Of a stretch of DNA of 40,000 bases, positions 21,878-32,910 are shown in pieces (position 1 is the stretch's first letter; each line of letters begins with the position of its first letter). A program made the position numbers and the translations under genes. The notes below the pieces were generated by a model. That model ran no database searches, was not told the DNA's origin, and saw nothing but the letters and a program-made list of their open reading frames with translations. This DNA comes from Neocallimastix lanati (nom. inval.) (taxonomy: Eukaryota > Neocallimastigomycota > Neocallimastigomycetes > Neocallimastigales > Neocallimastigaceae): assembly GCA_016946835.1 (NCBI GenBank), contig JACVTC010000077.1:477501-517500 (forward strand), in the 5' to 3' direction.

Positions 21878-24800
21878 TTAACGGCACTCCCAAATCTTAA
21901 CAGTTTGATCTATTTAATTTTTTTTTTAATAATAATAAAATTATTAGTAAAGTTATAATATAAAAAAATAAAATAAAATAAATTTATTAAATATATAAAA
22001 TTCAAAATAATAATAATAATAACTATTTTTATTATATACATACCAACACTACCAGTTGCAATTAATGGACTGGTCTTATTAAAGTCTACACAAGTAACAA
22101 AGTGTTGATGACCTTCAATTGTCTTTATACAATGACCTGTCTTAATATCCCAAACCTTCATTGTCTTATCATCCGAAACACTTATTAAATATTTACCATT
22201 TGGATGAACAATAATATCACGAACCCAGTTGTCATGTCCATTCTTAATATATTATAATAAAATGAAAATATAAATATTTAGTAGTAAGAAAAAAAATAAA
22301 AATAAAAATAAAAATAAAAGCAAAAATAATAATTAATAGATAAATTAATAAATAAAAAAAAAAAATACTAATAATGTTATCACATTCATACTTATATATA
22401 TATATTTATATTTTTCCTTTTAATAACTTACGAAAATATGAAGACATTGATTATGGAAGGTATCCCAAAGTCTAATAGATTTATCTCTTGAACCAGAAAA
22501 AATGAAATGTCCTGGAACTTCTTCTTGAGAATTCTTTTTTTTTTTTTTTTTTTTAAATAATAATATAATAAAGTAATAATAATAATAATATAAAATAAAA
22601 TGATACTATTAAATATGTATTATATATATTATATATTATATTTTTTATAAATGATTAAATACATACTTCTTTTATATCAGTTAATTCACGAATAGCTTGA
22701 TAACTATTTATTGGAGCATAAGTTATACATTCAATGACATGATCATGGCCTCTTAATTCATGCTTACATTCACCAGTATTATAATCAGTAATTCTTATAT
22801 TCTATTTAAAATAAAATAAAATAATTTAATATAATATAAATTTATTCATAAATAAATTTATTATTATTAATAATTATAATATATAAATATAATATTGTTA
22901 AAATTTTATAAAATAAATCAATATCTAATAATAAATTCATATCAAATATAAAACAGATAAAAATATAATATTAATTTACCTTATCATTGGAACAACTAGC
23001 TACATATTTACCATCATCACTACAAATTGCAGATCTAACCCAATCTGTATGACCAGTGAATGTTTTAGTACAGAAACTATTTTTATTTTTATATTAATAT
23101 ATATATTAGTATTAATAATAAGATAATATATTTTGAGAAATTTATATATATATATATTATTTTTATTATACAATTATATATATTAAATAAATAATAATAT
23201 CTATAATACATATAAAATAACTTTAAATATATAATATATATAAAAAAATAAAAAAAAAAAAAAAATAGAGCTTACCCTGAAGCTAATTCCCAAACTTTAA
23301 TAGTTTTATCTCTTGAGGCACTCATTATAAAATCGTTATTTGGAAGAAATACACAAGACGATATACTGTGATCATGACCATATAGAGTCTTTATACAAAC
23401 ATAATCATTTTGTGCATCCCATATCTTTATTGTTAAATCAGCTGAGCAAGATACTATAAATTATAATATAATGATAACAACAGTAATGATGATGATGACA
23501 GAATTTATATATCAATAAAAATATTTATTATATTTATTATATCAATGAACAATATGAAAAATTATTAATTTGAAAATAAATAAATATATATATATATATT
23601 AATAGTTTAAAAGAGAGTAATTATATATTTATATAATGTTTATTTGATTAGATAATTCCCATAAATCAGATTTATTATGAAGATATCAAAATATAAAATC
23701 CATAAAATATAATAAAATATTAATAATAAATAAATAAAAATTTATAAAATATTATAAAATATTAACAGTAAATAAATAAATTAGAAAAAAAATAAAAGAT
23801 AAATAAATAATTAATAATTTATTTATTATTTATATTACAATATCTACTATTTTTATTTATTATTTTTTTTTCTTTAATTACCTAAATAATTTCCTTTAGA
23901 ATCAAAATTTATATCTTGAACAGCCTTAGTGTGACCTTTAAGAGTTCTTTCAAATTCACCAGTTTCATAATCCCAAATAATGATAGTGGAATCTTCTGAA
24001 GCTGAAGCAATTATTGAAAATAATGGATGAAAAGCAACACTTGTTATTGGTAAACGATGACGAGTTAAAGTATGTTTTTCTGGACTTCTTGGTATCCAAT
24101 CGACAGTGCTTGTTGGTTTACGAATTGGAGCATTATTTAATTCTTCTTCTACTTGTGAAAGTTTTTTTTCTAATTCCATAATCTTAAATATATAAATTTT
24201 TTTTTTTTTTTTTTTTTGATATTAATTTCACATTTAAAAATTAATGAATTTATTAAACCAAAATAAATAAATATATATATATATATATAAAACAATTATA
24301 TAAAATAGATATATTTATAAGTTTATTTCTTTTTTTTTTTTTTTTTATTTTAATTTTTGAATTAAATAACATCAAAACTTATAAAGGGGAAAATAAAATA
24401 TACTTATAAATAATGATATATAATGATATATAAAAAATATTCCTATATCAAATGTATATATTTATACCTTCTTTTGTAATCTAATGACTGATAACCATTT
24501 TTTTTCTAATAATCCTGAATATCTTTGTTTTCCATCTCCATTATAATCCTCTATTATAGCTTCTGATTGAAGGGCTTGAAAAGAATTAGTAAATCCATTA
24601 ACATGGAAATAATCAAGAATTGCTAATCGACTACGTTTATTATTATTTATTCATTTAGTTATTTAGTTAGTGGAAAACATATATTAAATATATATATATA
24701 TATATAAATATTATATAATTGTTCATTAGTGATAAAATATATAAAAAATAAATTTATTATATAATAATAGTAAAATATAAAATATATTATATAGATATAT

Positions 24801-24936
24801 ATATTTACAGCTCTTCACTTTGTTTAGTGGTTCTATGGATATTAAATTGTTTTAAAATTAATATATAAATATAGTTTGATTCAATTGTACTATATTATCC
24901 AAATATTATATGAATTACTTACAATAAGGAAGACAT
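21878..24936 (-). CDS. PAC1: PAC1/LIS1 dynein regulator (LisH, coiled coil, seven WD40 repeats)
   Basis: Binds the cytoplasmic dynein motor and NudE/NudEL, and is needed for nuclear positioning and minus-end transport. Exons in order: 24936-24923, 24832-24809, 24630-24468, 24182-23882, 23453-23276, 23076-22980, 22801-22667, 22533-22432, 22242-22044, 21909-21878. They sum to 1245 nt (414 residues plus stop; human LIS1 has 410), all phases matching. The LisH motif is at about 9-37, starting [13 protein letters not shown], then [16 protein letters not shown] and a coiled coil to about 90. Seven WD blades follow, with [72 protein letters not shown] and [14 protein letters not shown]. Blade 4 ends ITD, lacking the usual Trp. 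Blade 5 has the long insertion typical of LIS1. The last residues, WECR, are identical to animal LIS1. Exons 1 and 2 are only 14 and 24 nt. Very secure. Confidence 0.96.
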
Positions 24937-26547
24937 TCTCACTACTAAAATTTTATAATTTTATTGTAGTATATAATACATAAAAAAAATAATAAAAATA
25001 AAAATAAACAATTATTAGTGATTAAATTTTTAATTTTTTTTTTTTTTTTTTAAATACAAATAAATATAATATATAAATAATATTAAAATAATAATAATAA
25101 TAATAATAAATAAAATAAAAAATATTTTTGAAAATTTATGTGTTAATTATTAATTCTATCAATTGTAAAGTAAAATTTAAAAAATAAAATAAAAATATAT
25201 TAAAAAATATTTCGAAAATTTACGTATTATCTATATTAAATTCATTAATATTAATAGCAAAATTAATTAGAAAATTTTTAATTTTAATTTAAAATTATCG
25301 AGTAAAATGTTTATATTTTATAATATTTATAATTTTAAATATATTAGTTATTGTTTTATTATTCATTGATTTGTATATTTTCTCAAATATATATACTATT
25401 AATGGGGGCTTTTATTTGGAAATTTACAGTATTAAATTTAAATTTATCATTAAAGTATTATAATTTTACTTAATAGATGTTAAAATAAATAAATATTGAC
25501 AATAAAGTTGTGTATTTTAATAATATTAGTATTTATATACAAAAGTTCTATCTTTACTTCGAATTTTTTTATAATTATGTTTAATTATTATATATCTATT
25601 GAAAAATATAAAGGTTTAAATAAAAAGAAAAAAAAAAAAAATGTTTATGTAAATTAGTATATATTATACTTATTTATATACTTGTTTGTTTTTATCTGAT
25701 AGTTATATATTTTTATTCAAACAATTTATATTGTTTGTTATTTTTTTTAATTGTAAACATATATAATATTTTGAAATAAATAAATAATATTGTAATATAA
25801 TTAAATCAATACATAAACATTTAAGTTGATTTCAAATTATTTAAATATTTTTTTTATATTTCATTCTGTTTCACTTCGTTTTTGTTTTGTTTCGTTTTGT
25901 TTTGATTATTTTTCTTTAATTTATAATATTAATAATAATATTAAAATCGATTTATTTTTAGAAAATTAATAATTTCTATTAAAAAAAAATAGACCATTGC
26001 TTTTTTTTTGTTTTTTGTTTTGTTTTGTTTTGTTTTTATTTACTTTTTTTTTCTTTTATTATTTTATAAATAATAAACTAAATTATCAGATATATAAATA
26101 ATTTTTTTATATAAAAATAAAAATAAAATATACATATATAAAAAGGATATACATATAATAAATTATTTAATATTTTACTTTATATCAATAAAGATAATTT
26201 TATGTCTATTTCCTTCAAGTTAATTTCTTTATTATTTTTAAATAATGTTATTAGGTAAATTTAAAGAAAAAAAAAATTAATATTTTTTAAATATAATTTA
26301 TTGTTATTTTCAAAACTATTAATATTTATTATATAAAATATGAAAATTTTAATATTAATTAAAATAGATTTTTATGTAAAATTATTTTTATTATTTTTAC
26401 TATTTTTAATATTATTTATTATTAATATAATATATTATTTAGTATTATTTATTATTATTATAATTTATTATTTAGTATTATTTATTTATTTATTATATAT
26501 TTATTTATTATTTATTTATTTATTATTTATTTATAATTATTATCTAT

Positions 26548-26578
<31 letters not shown>

Positions 26579-26690
26579 TGTATGTATGTATGTATGTATG
26601 TATTTATTTATGTATTATTATTTATTTATTTATTATTTATTATTTATTTATTTATTATTAAATTTTGTATCAATAATAAAATCTCATAAA
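24937..26690. promoter_or_regulatory. Upstream region of PAC1
   Basis: A/T-rich sequence that must include the PAC1 promoter, with no distinguishable element. It contains T/G-rich homopolymer clusters (TTTTGTTTTG type, about 25870-25910 and 26000-26035) and a degenerate (TTA/TTTA)n field at 26380-26660 with a (TGTA)n core near 26578-26602. The open frame across that field is only repeat translation. Confidence 0.6.
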
Positions 26691-28840
26691 TAAAAAAAAA
26701 TTTGAAATTAAATATTTAATATTGTTTATATCATCAATATATATATTTTAAGATTGATGTACTATTTTATTATTTATTAGGATATTTATTATTTATTAGG
26801 ATTTTATTATATATTTTGATTTTCATTACTTCTTATTTTATTATTATTTATTTTTATCATAATTATATTGTTATTTAATTTTTTTTATTATTCTTTTATA
26901 ATTATTTATTAAATCATTTTTGATGTTATGAAAATAATGTAATGAAAAGATATATTATTGGCTAACATTATTACAAAGGTGTACAATACTTTTAGCTAAA
27001 TATATATATTTAAAATTTTTATTAATTTGATTATATTTGTATTATATTATTACATAGTGATGTTAATTAATTATAATATATTAAATTTAATTAATAATTA
27101 TTATTACATATTAAAAAAATACTCAAATTAAAAATAAAAATATTTCATAAGCCATATTTCAATAAATTAAATTCAAACTATTTTTATTTAATGGCACTAT
27201 TAGCAATGATATTACTATTAATGATAATAATAATAGTATTAATACTAATACTAATTTTAAAAATGAAAAAATTTATTTACATTAATTGATATATTAATAA
27301 ATTTTTATATTTATTTATATTCATAATATGGTAATTATAATTTAAATAAATAAAAAAAAAAAGGCCTTTTTTTTATTTAATTTTATTTGTTTTTATATAT
27401 TTTGGCAAGCTTTATAAAATGCTAGCAAGTGATATTTTAAAATAAAAAAAAATTACATTCGTTTTATAACCAATTTTAAATAATATATGAATAATTATAT
27501 ATCAATATATTTAAACAGTTAAAAAAATAATATAAAAAATGGTTATTTATAAGATATTTCTGATTATTGTAAAATTATAATTAAAACTTTAATAATTTTT
27601 AGTAATAAACATTTAAAATATAAATATAATAATTTTTAAAATATTATTAAATAATAATTAAGATAATAGTACAAATTTAAAAATAAATATATAATCATTT
27701 ATAGTAATATTGTTACTATAATTAATAATAATAACTAAGTTTTCAAAAAAATTAAAAAATAAAAAAAAGGTTAAATTATTATTCTTTATAAAAATTGATG
27801 TTTTAATAATTTTACTATAATGATATTTAAACAAAGGATATCATTACTATTAATATTTATAAATTATAATTAATAATAAATTAATTATATTTAATTAGTA
27901 ATAAATAAATGATATTTATAAAAGTCAACATAAAAATTAAATGACAAACATTTGTTTTAAATAAATGAAGTATTATAAATTTGATTTCATTTATATTTAT
28001 ATATGTAATGTGATATAAATTAAATTAATTTTCAAATAAAAATTGATTATTTTCGATTTTTCTTTATAATAGTAAATGAAATATACCCTTTTTTTTTTTT
28101 TTTTTTAATTATTATTATTAGTTTATTATATATATTTTATATATTTTATAAACTTTAAAATATTAATATTATCATTTGGGGATAATAAATATTTTCTAAT
28201 AAAAGACGACATTGATGTAATATTATAAAGTATTCTTGAAACTATATTGCTATTTATTTAAAATAACTTTATTAAAATTTAAATAATTAATGTCAAAATT
28301 TTTATTTACTTTAAATACTTATTATTATAAAAAAAAGGTTATAATTTGTTAATATCTGGAAAGTATTTAGAAATTAAATATTGTATATCTTCTTTTATTA
28401 ATATTTATTTCTAATGTTGTTTAATATATTTACATATATAAAAAAAAAAAAGGTGTTTATTTAAAAATTATAAATTATATTTTACTCATATAATAAATAA
28501 AATTCCATAAAATAATTAAAATATTATTAATAATCAATTAACTTATATTTAAAATTTCACAACTTTATTATGTCGTAGTTGAATTAATAATAATCTTTTT
28601 TTAATCATATAAAAATTTATGATGTATAATCCAAAGTTATCTCCAAAATAAAACCTAATCTTTAAAATGGCTGATTTTTATAAAAGGTTAAATTTAAGTT
28701 ATTTTGTAATTTGGTAGAAACATTAAACTTATTATTTATTTACTTATTAATTTTTATATTTATTGATTTCATATAGTAATTTTTATTTAAATAGTAATAG
28801 TATAATAAAATAATATTCCTATTTTACTTCAAAAATCGTG
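26691..28840. other. A/T-rich desert, no feature recognised
   Basis: No splice-flanked coding stretch, RNA or repeat array stands out over about 2.1 kb. One ATG with a coding-like context (ATGGCTGATTTTTATAAAAG then GTTAAA, about 28667) could be a first exon, but nothing downstream continues it. Confidence 0.6.
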
Positions 28841-28848
28841 ATAGAAAA

Positions 28849-28897
28849 TCTCAGCAATAATATGTATGGTTAGAGCGCCAATACTGAATTCACAGTA
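28849..28897 (+). pseudogene. tRNA-like 5'-half relic
   Basis: TCTCAG, an inserted A/T-rich dozen bases, then GGTTAGAGCGCCA (28868-28880), which is a near-perfect eukaryotic tRNA D-arm/A-box sequence. It is followed by a 5-bp perfect stem TACTG/CAGTA (28882-28886 with 28893-28897) around a 6-nt loop where the anticodon arm would be. No TpsiC arm or B box follows, so this is not a functional tRNA. A tRNA-derived repeat or decayed gene is the best reading, or chance. Confidence 0.3.
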
Positions 28898-30580
28898 CAT
28901 ATATAAATATAAAAATATCTATATTATTAATTTTTTTTTATTTTTTTTTATATCTTTTTTATACAATAAACAAATTAGAAATTATCTTTTAAAAATAAAA
29001 ATATTTAGTATATATTATATTTTAGAAAAGTAATATTTATTATTGACTGGTAATATACCAATATAAATAATATAGTAGTCACAATTTATCAATTTATTAA
29101 ATAAAATTATATTTATTATTTATAATAAACATATTGAGAGACAATTTATTAATTAAGTATTATCATACTGTATATAATAAATGAAACTTTAAAATACTAA
29201 AAAGTATAATATATATAATAATAATAATGCATATTAATTCTACTATATTTTATTATTAAAAAATTTTACTTCATTTATATATTTTTTATAAGTTATAAAG
29301 ATCAATAGTCATTTTTCAAAAAAAAAAAAAAAAAAAAAAAATTAATGAAATAAGTTATAAGTTCTTTATATTAAAGGTTTTTAACTTATTTTATAAAAAA
29401 AGAGTAGTATGTTGTAAATATGTAAAAAAATAGTTAGATATGTCAATAATATTAATAAAAGTGTTTAATTGAATAAAATTTATATATTTTACATTTTATT
29501 TAATATAATGTATAAAATAATATAGATTGTTATATTTGATATATATATTATATGATAATAAAATATAAAAATTATGAGTAAAGTAGGTAATAGGACTTTT
29601 ATACTCTTCCTTTTTTATGTATTATAGAAGATAATAATTATCTAATATGTATTAACTTAACGTTTCGGCATTGATACGATCCAATCCATAGGCAAGGCTA
29701 ATATAGTAAGACAAGTAAGACTTTACTAGTAAGACATTGAAAAATTGAAATAATAATTACTATAAATTTATAGTTACTGATTTTAATTATAAAATAAAAA
29801 ATTAGTAAAAAAGATTAAATAATAATACTAAAAATTTATAATAATAATATTAATATCAATAATAATAATAATAAAATAATAAAAAATAATAATACTAAAT
29901 AATAATAATAATGATAATGATAATAAAATAATAAAATAATAGTAGTAATAATATCTTCAGTAATTTGAAATAACAAAGAAGAATAAAAAGAAAATAATTG
30001 TTAGTTGTTATAATTTATTGAATTATTAAAGTATGAAAAAAATTTTTTAATATCTTCAAATATCAATTTCATAAAAAATTAAAGATTTGTAGTCTTTATT
30101 TATATATTTTAATTTCATATTATATAATTATCTTAATTATAGTTTATGAAATATATATATAATTATCTATATAAGTATCTCAATGTCAATATTCGAATTT
30201 CATGACTATTAAATCATTTATTGAAATGATTATTTATTTATTTTTTGTTTTAATTATTTTAATAATTTTTTATTTATACAAAAAATAAAAGAGAATGAAT
30301 AATTAATACAATAATAATAAATACAATAATTACAATATATCATTATTTTTTCAATTTATTTTATTTAGCTATAAAATTTATACTTTTTATTTTTATTTAT
30401 TTTTGTTATTTATTAATATTATTATTTTTTAATTTGTTTTAGTTAGCTATATAATATGTACTTTTTTATTATTTTTGTTTCATTTTATTTGGACTTAAAA
30501 TATTTTACTGATATAATTATATAATTTAATGCTAATATACACTAAATTAATTATTTTACAAATAGGCAATACGAAATATA

Positions 30581-30614
<34 letters not shown>

Positions 30615-30730
30615 ATTTAATGATTTATAACTTTATTAATTAATAAAAAATATAAAAAAATATATTTAAAAGCTATTTTGTTTCTTTTTCTTTCTCTTTA
30701 TATTATTATTATTATTATTATTACTGTTAT
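28898..30730. other. A/T-rich desert with one short composition island
   Basis: Mostly A/T with homopolymers (A run 29320-29340, T run 30584-30613). At about 29655-29740 a G/C-richer patch contains CGTTTCGGCATTGATACG and three AGTAAGAC words. Read on the minus strand it gives ISLAYGLDRINAETLS then stop. Nothing identifiable otherwise. Confidence 0.5.
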
Positions 30731-30733
30731 TAT

Positions 30734-30826
30734 TTTTTATGATTAAAATTACATATAATTAATAAAAGTTTAATTTATGTTTTTTATGATTAAAATTACA
30801 TATAATTAATAAAAGTTTAATTTATA
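30734..30826 (+). repeat. 47-bp direct tandem duplication
   Basis: Two adjacent, almost identical copies of a unit containing TTTTTATGATTAAAATTACA and ending AAAAGTTTAATTTAT, at 30734-30780 and 30781-30826. It is a recent local duplication in non-coding sequence. Confidence 0.9.
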
Positions 30827-31293
30827 TATTCATGAACAATAAATAATAACAATAAATTTGATTATACACATATTTGCAAAAAACTTGGATGAATCTACTT
30901 ACAAACTAAATTTTACCCCAATACTATGACAATTTTGAGAGTTTTTGATTATTAAAAAAATATTTTTAATTCTGTATATATTTTATTTATATATATTTTA
31001 TTTAACATTATTTAACATTATTAATTATTAACATGGATAAATACGTAATAATCAATATACAATTTCTAATTAATATTATAATAATATCTAATGTTAGAAA
31101 ATTAAGTAAATTTAAACAAATAATAAAAAAAAATAATATACATATTTGTATTTTTTCATTTTACCTTTATTTTTTATAATTTTACATTTAAATAAAAATT
31201 TTTTATAATTATAAATAGAATTTTTTTTATTATATTTTTTTAACTTTTTAGTTTTTATTTTAATTATTATTATTATCATTATTTTTTTTAATT

Positions 31294-31527
31294 ATGGAAA
31301 AACCCCAAAATTTTTTGTTTATAAAAGTTACCAAAATATTTTATTATTATTATTTTATTATTATTAATATTATTTTTTTTTATTTATTAAACTCTATCTC
31401 CATTCATTTTAATGATAAGGGAGATATTAACAGTATATGTGGATGCTTTAAACTTTATATCTTTGGTTTAATATCAAGTAATTTTTATTTTTACTCTTAT
31501 TTTTATTATTTTTATTTTATTCATTAA
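31294..31527 (+). pseudogene. Possible leucine-rich-repeat relic
   Basis: A 77-codon frame from ATG 31294. The first third is Tyr/Ile/Phe low-complexity hydrophobic sequence. The middle (about 31387-31480) is less AT-rich and reads ...FNDKGDINSICGCFKLYIF followed by GLISSNF. Its spacing G-x-I-(N for P)-x-x-x-G-x-F...N agrees with a plant-type LRR unit (GxIPxxxGxL...N). Only one unit is visible and the rest is low complexity, so it is more likely a fragment than a gene. It could be chance. Confidence 0.25.
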
Positions 31528-31954
31528 TATGTATATTCATTATATATAACTATTAAATAAAGTTAATTGAGATTGAATGACATAATAAAAAGATGAGAAT
31601 TTTACAGTCAAAAGGAATAATTTAATCATAAAAATTAAAAAGTTTTAAAAAAAATTGATGCATGTATTTTATTTCATTTTTTTTTATATTTAAATTATCC
31701 ACCCTGGATAAGTTAAATAAAACAAAATAAATTAGTAAATAAATTTGATAAGATTAGATTTTATTTTGGATGCTTTTTTTTTTTTTTTTTTTTTTTGAAA
31801 TTATAATTTAATTTATTGTTATTATTATTATTATTATTATTATTTTTTTTTTATAATTTTTCTTTGTTGTAAAATGCTATATATTTGAAAGTTTAAGATT
31901 AAAGAGAAAATCTCATTCAAAATTATATATATATTTTAATAGATATAAATATTA

Positions 31955-32172
31955 TTAAATAAAAATAATTCTTTTATAATTCATTTGTTCAAATATTTTA
32001 ATAAATGTTAATAAATTTATGTTATTAAAAAAAAAAAAAAAAAAACAATAATATAGTTTAACTAAACTATTTAAATAGATAAATAAAATATAAAAATAAT
32101 AGTATAAATTTAGTATTATAATTAATATTTTTAAATGATATGAATTTATCATTTAATATAAATATATTATTA
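31955..32172. other. A/T-rich spacer
   Basis: Low-complexity A/T sequence with an A run at about 32027-32044, leading into the AATAAAT minisatellite. The minus-strand open frame here is low-complexity translation only. Confidence 0.6.
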
Positions 32173-32195
32173 TTACTTTGAATATTTTATAATAA

Positions 32196-32698
32196 ATAAT
32201 AAATAATAAATAATAAATAATAAATAATAAATAATAAATAATAAATAATAAATAATAAATAATAAATAATAAATAATGAATAATAAATAATAAATAATTA
32301 AATAATAAATAATAAATAATAAATAATAAATAAATAATAAATAAATAATAATAAATAATAAATAATTAAATAATAAATAATAAATAATAAATAATAAATA
32401 AATAATAAATAAATAATAATAAATAAATAATAAATAAATAATAATAAAAAAATAATAAATAAATAATAAATAAATAATAAATAAATAATAATAAATAAAT
32501 AATAATAAATTAATAATAAATAATAAATAATAAATAATAAATAATAAATAAATAATAAATAATAAATAATAAATAAATAATAAATAATAAATAATAAATA
32601 ATAAATAATAAATAATAAATAATAAATAATAAATAATAAATAATAAATAATAAATAATAAATAATAAATAATAAATAATAAATAATAAATAAATAATA
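32196..32698. repeat. AATAAAT/AATAAT minisatellite
   Basis: About 500 bp of AATAAT and AATAAATAAT units in irregular alternation. All minus-strand coding potential across it (Tyr/Leu/Ile only) is an artefact of the repeat. Confidence 0.95.
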
Positions 32699-32826
32699 AG
32701 TAATTGAATAATAGTAATCAATTATAATATTTATAATAATAATAATAATTGAATATTTATTTTTTGTTTTTTATTATCTGTATATTTACATATATTATAA
32801 TTTAAAGAAGAAATTCTGATACATAG

Positions 32827-32907
32827 TTGAATGATGATATTAATCTACATGGAGTTTTCGATGAATGGGGAATATTTAGAGGCCATTTCTTCCTCGAAAC
32901 TCGTGAG
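32827..32907 (+). pseudogene. Orphan exon-like segment
   Basis: An island of normal codon composition reading LNDDINLHGVFDEWGIFRGH and then FFLETRE, 27 codons in one frame. It is preceded by ATACATAG (acceptor-like) and followed by G|GTGTTT (weak donor-like). The NLHGVF...F...LE pattern faintly resembles a leucine-rich repeat. No further exons were found within reach, so it is probably a relic of a decayed gene. Confidence 0.35.
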
Positions 32908-32910
32908 GTG

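Noticed and set aside
26340-26693. Plus-strand hydrophobic 117-codon frame
   Set aside because: It consists of (TTA/TTTA)n and (TGTA)n repeats with no mixed-composition segment.
32173-32721. Minus-strand 182-codon Tyr/Leu/Ile frame resembling a membrane protein
   Set aside because: It is a frame through the AATAAAT minisatellite, whose unit lacks stops in that direction. No non-repeat sequence supports it.
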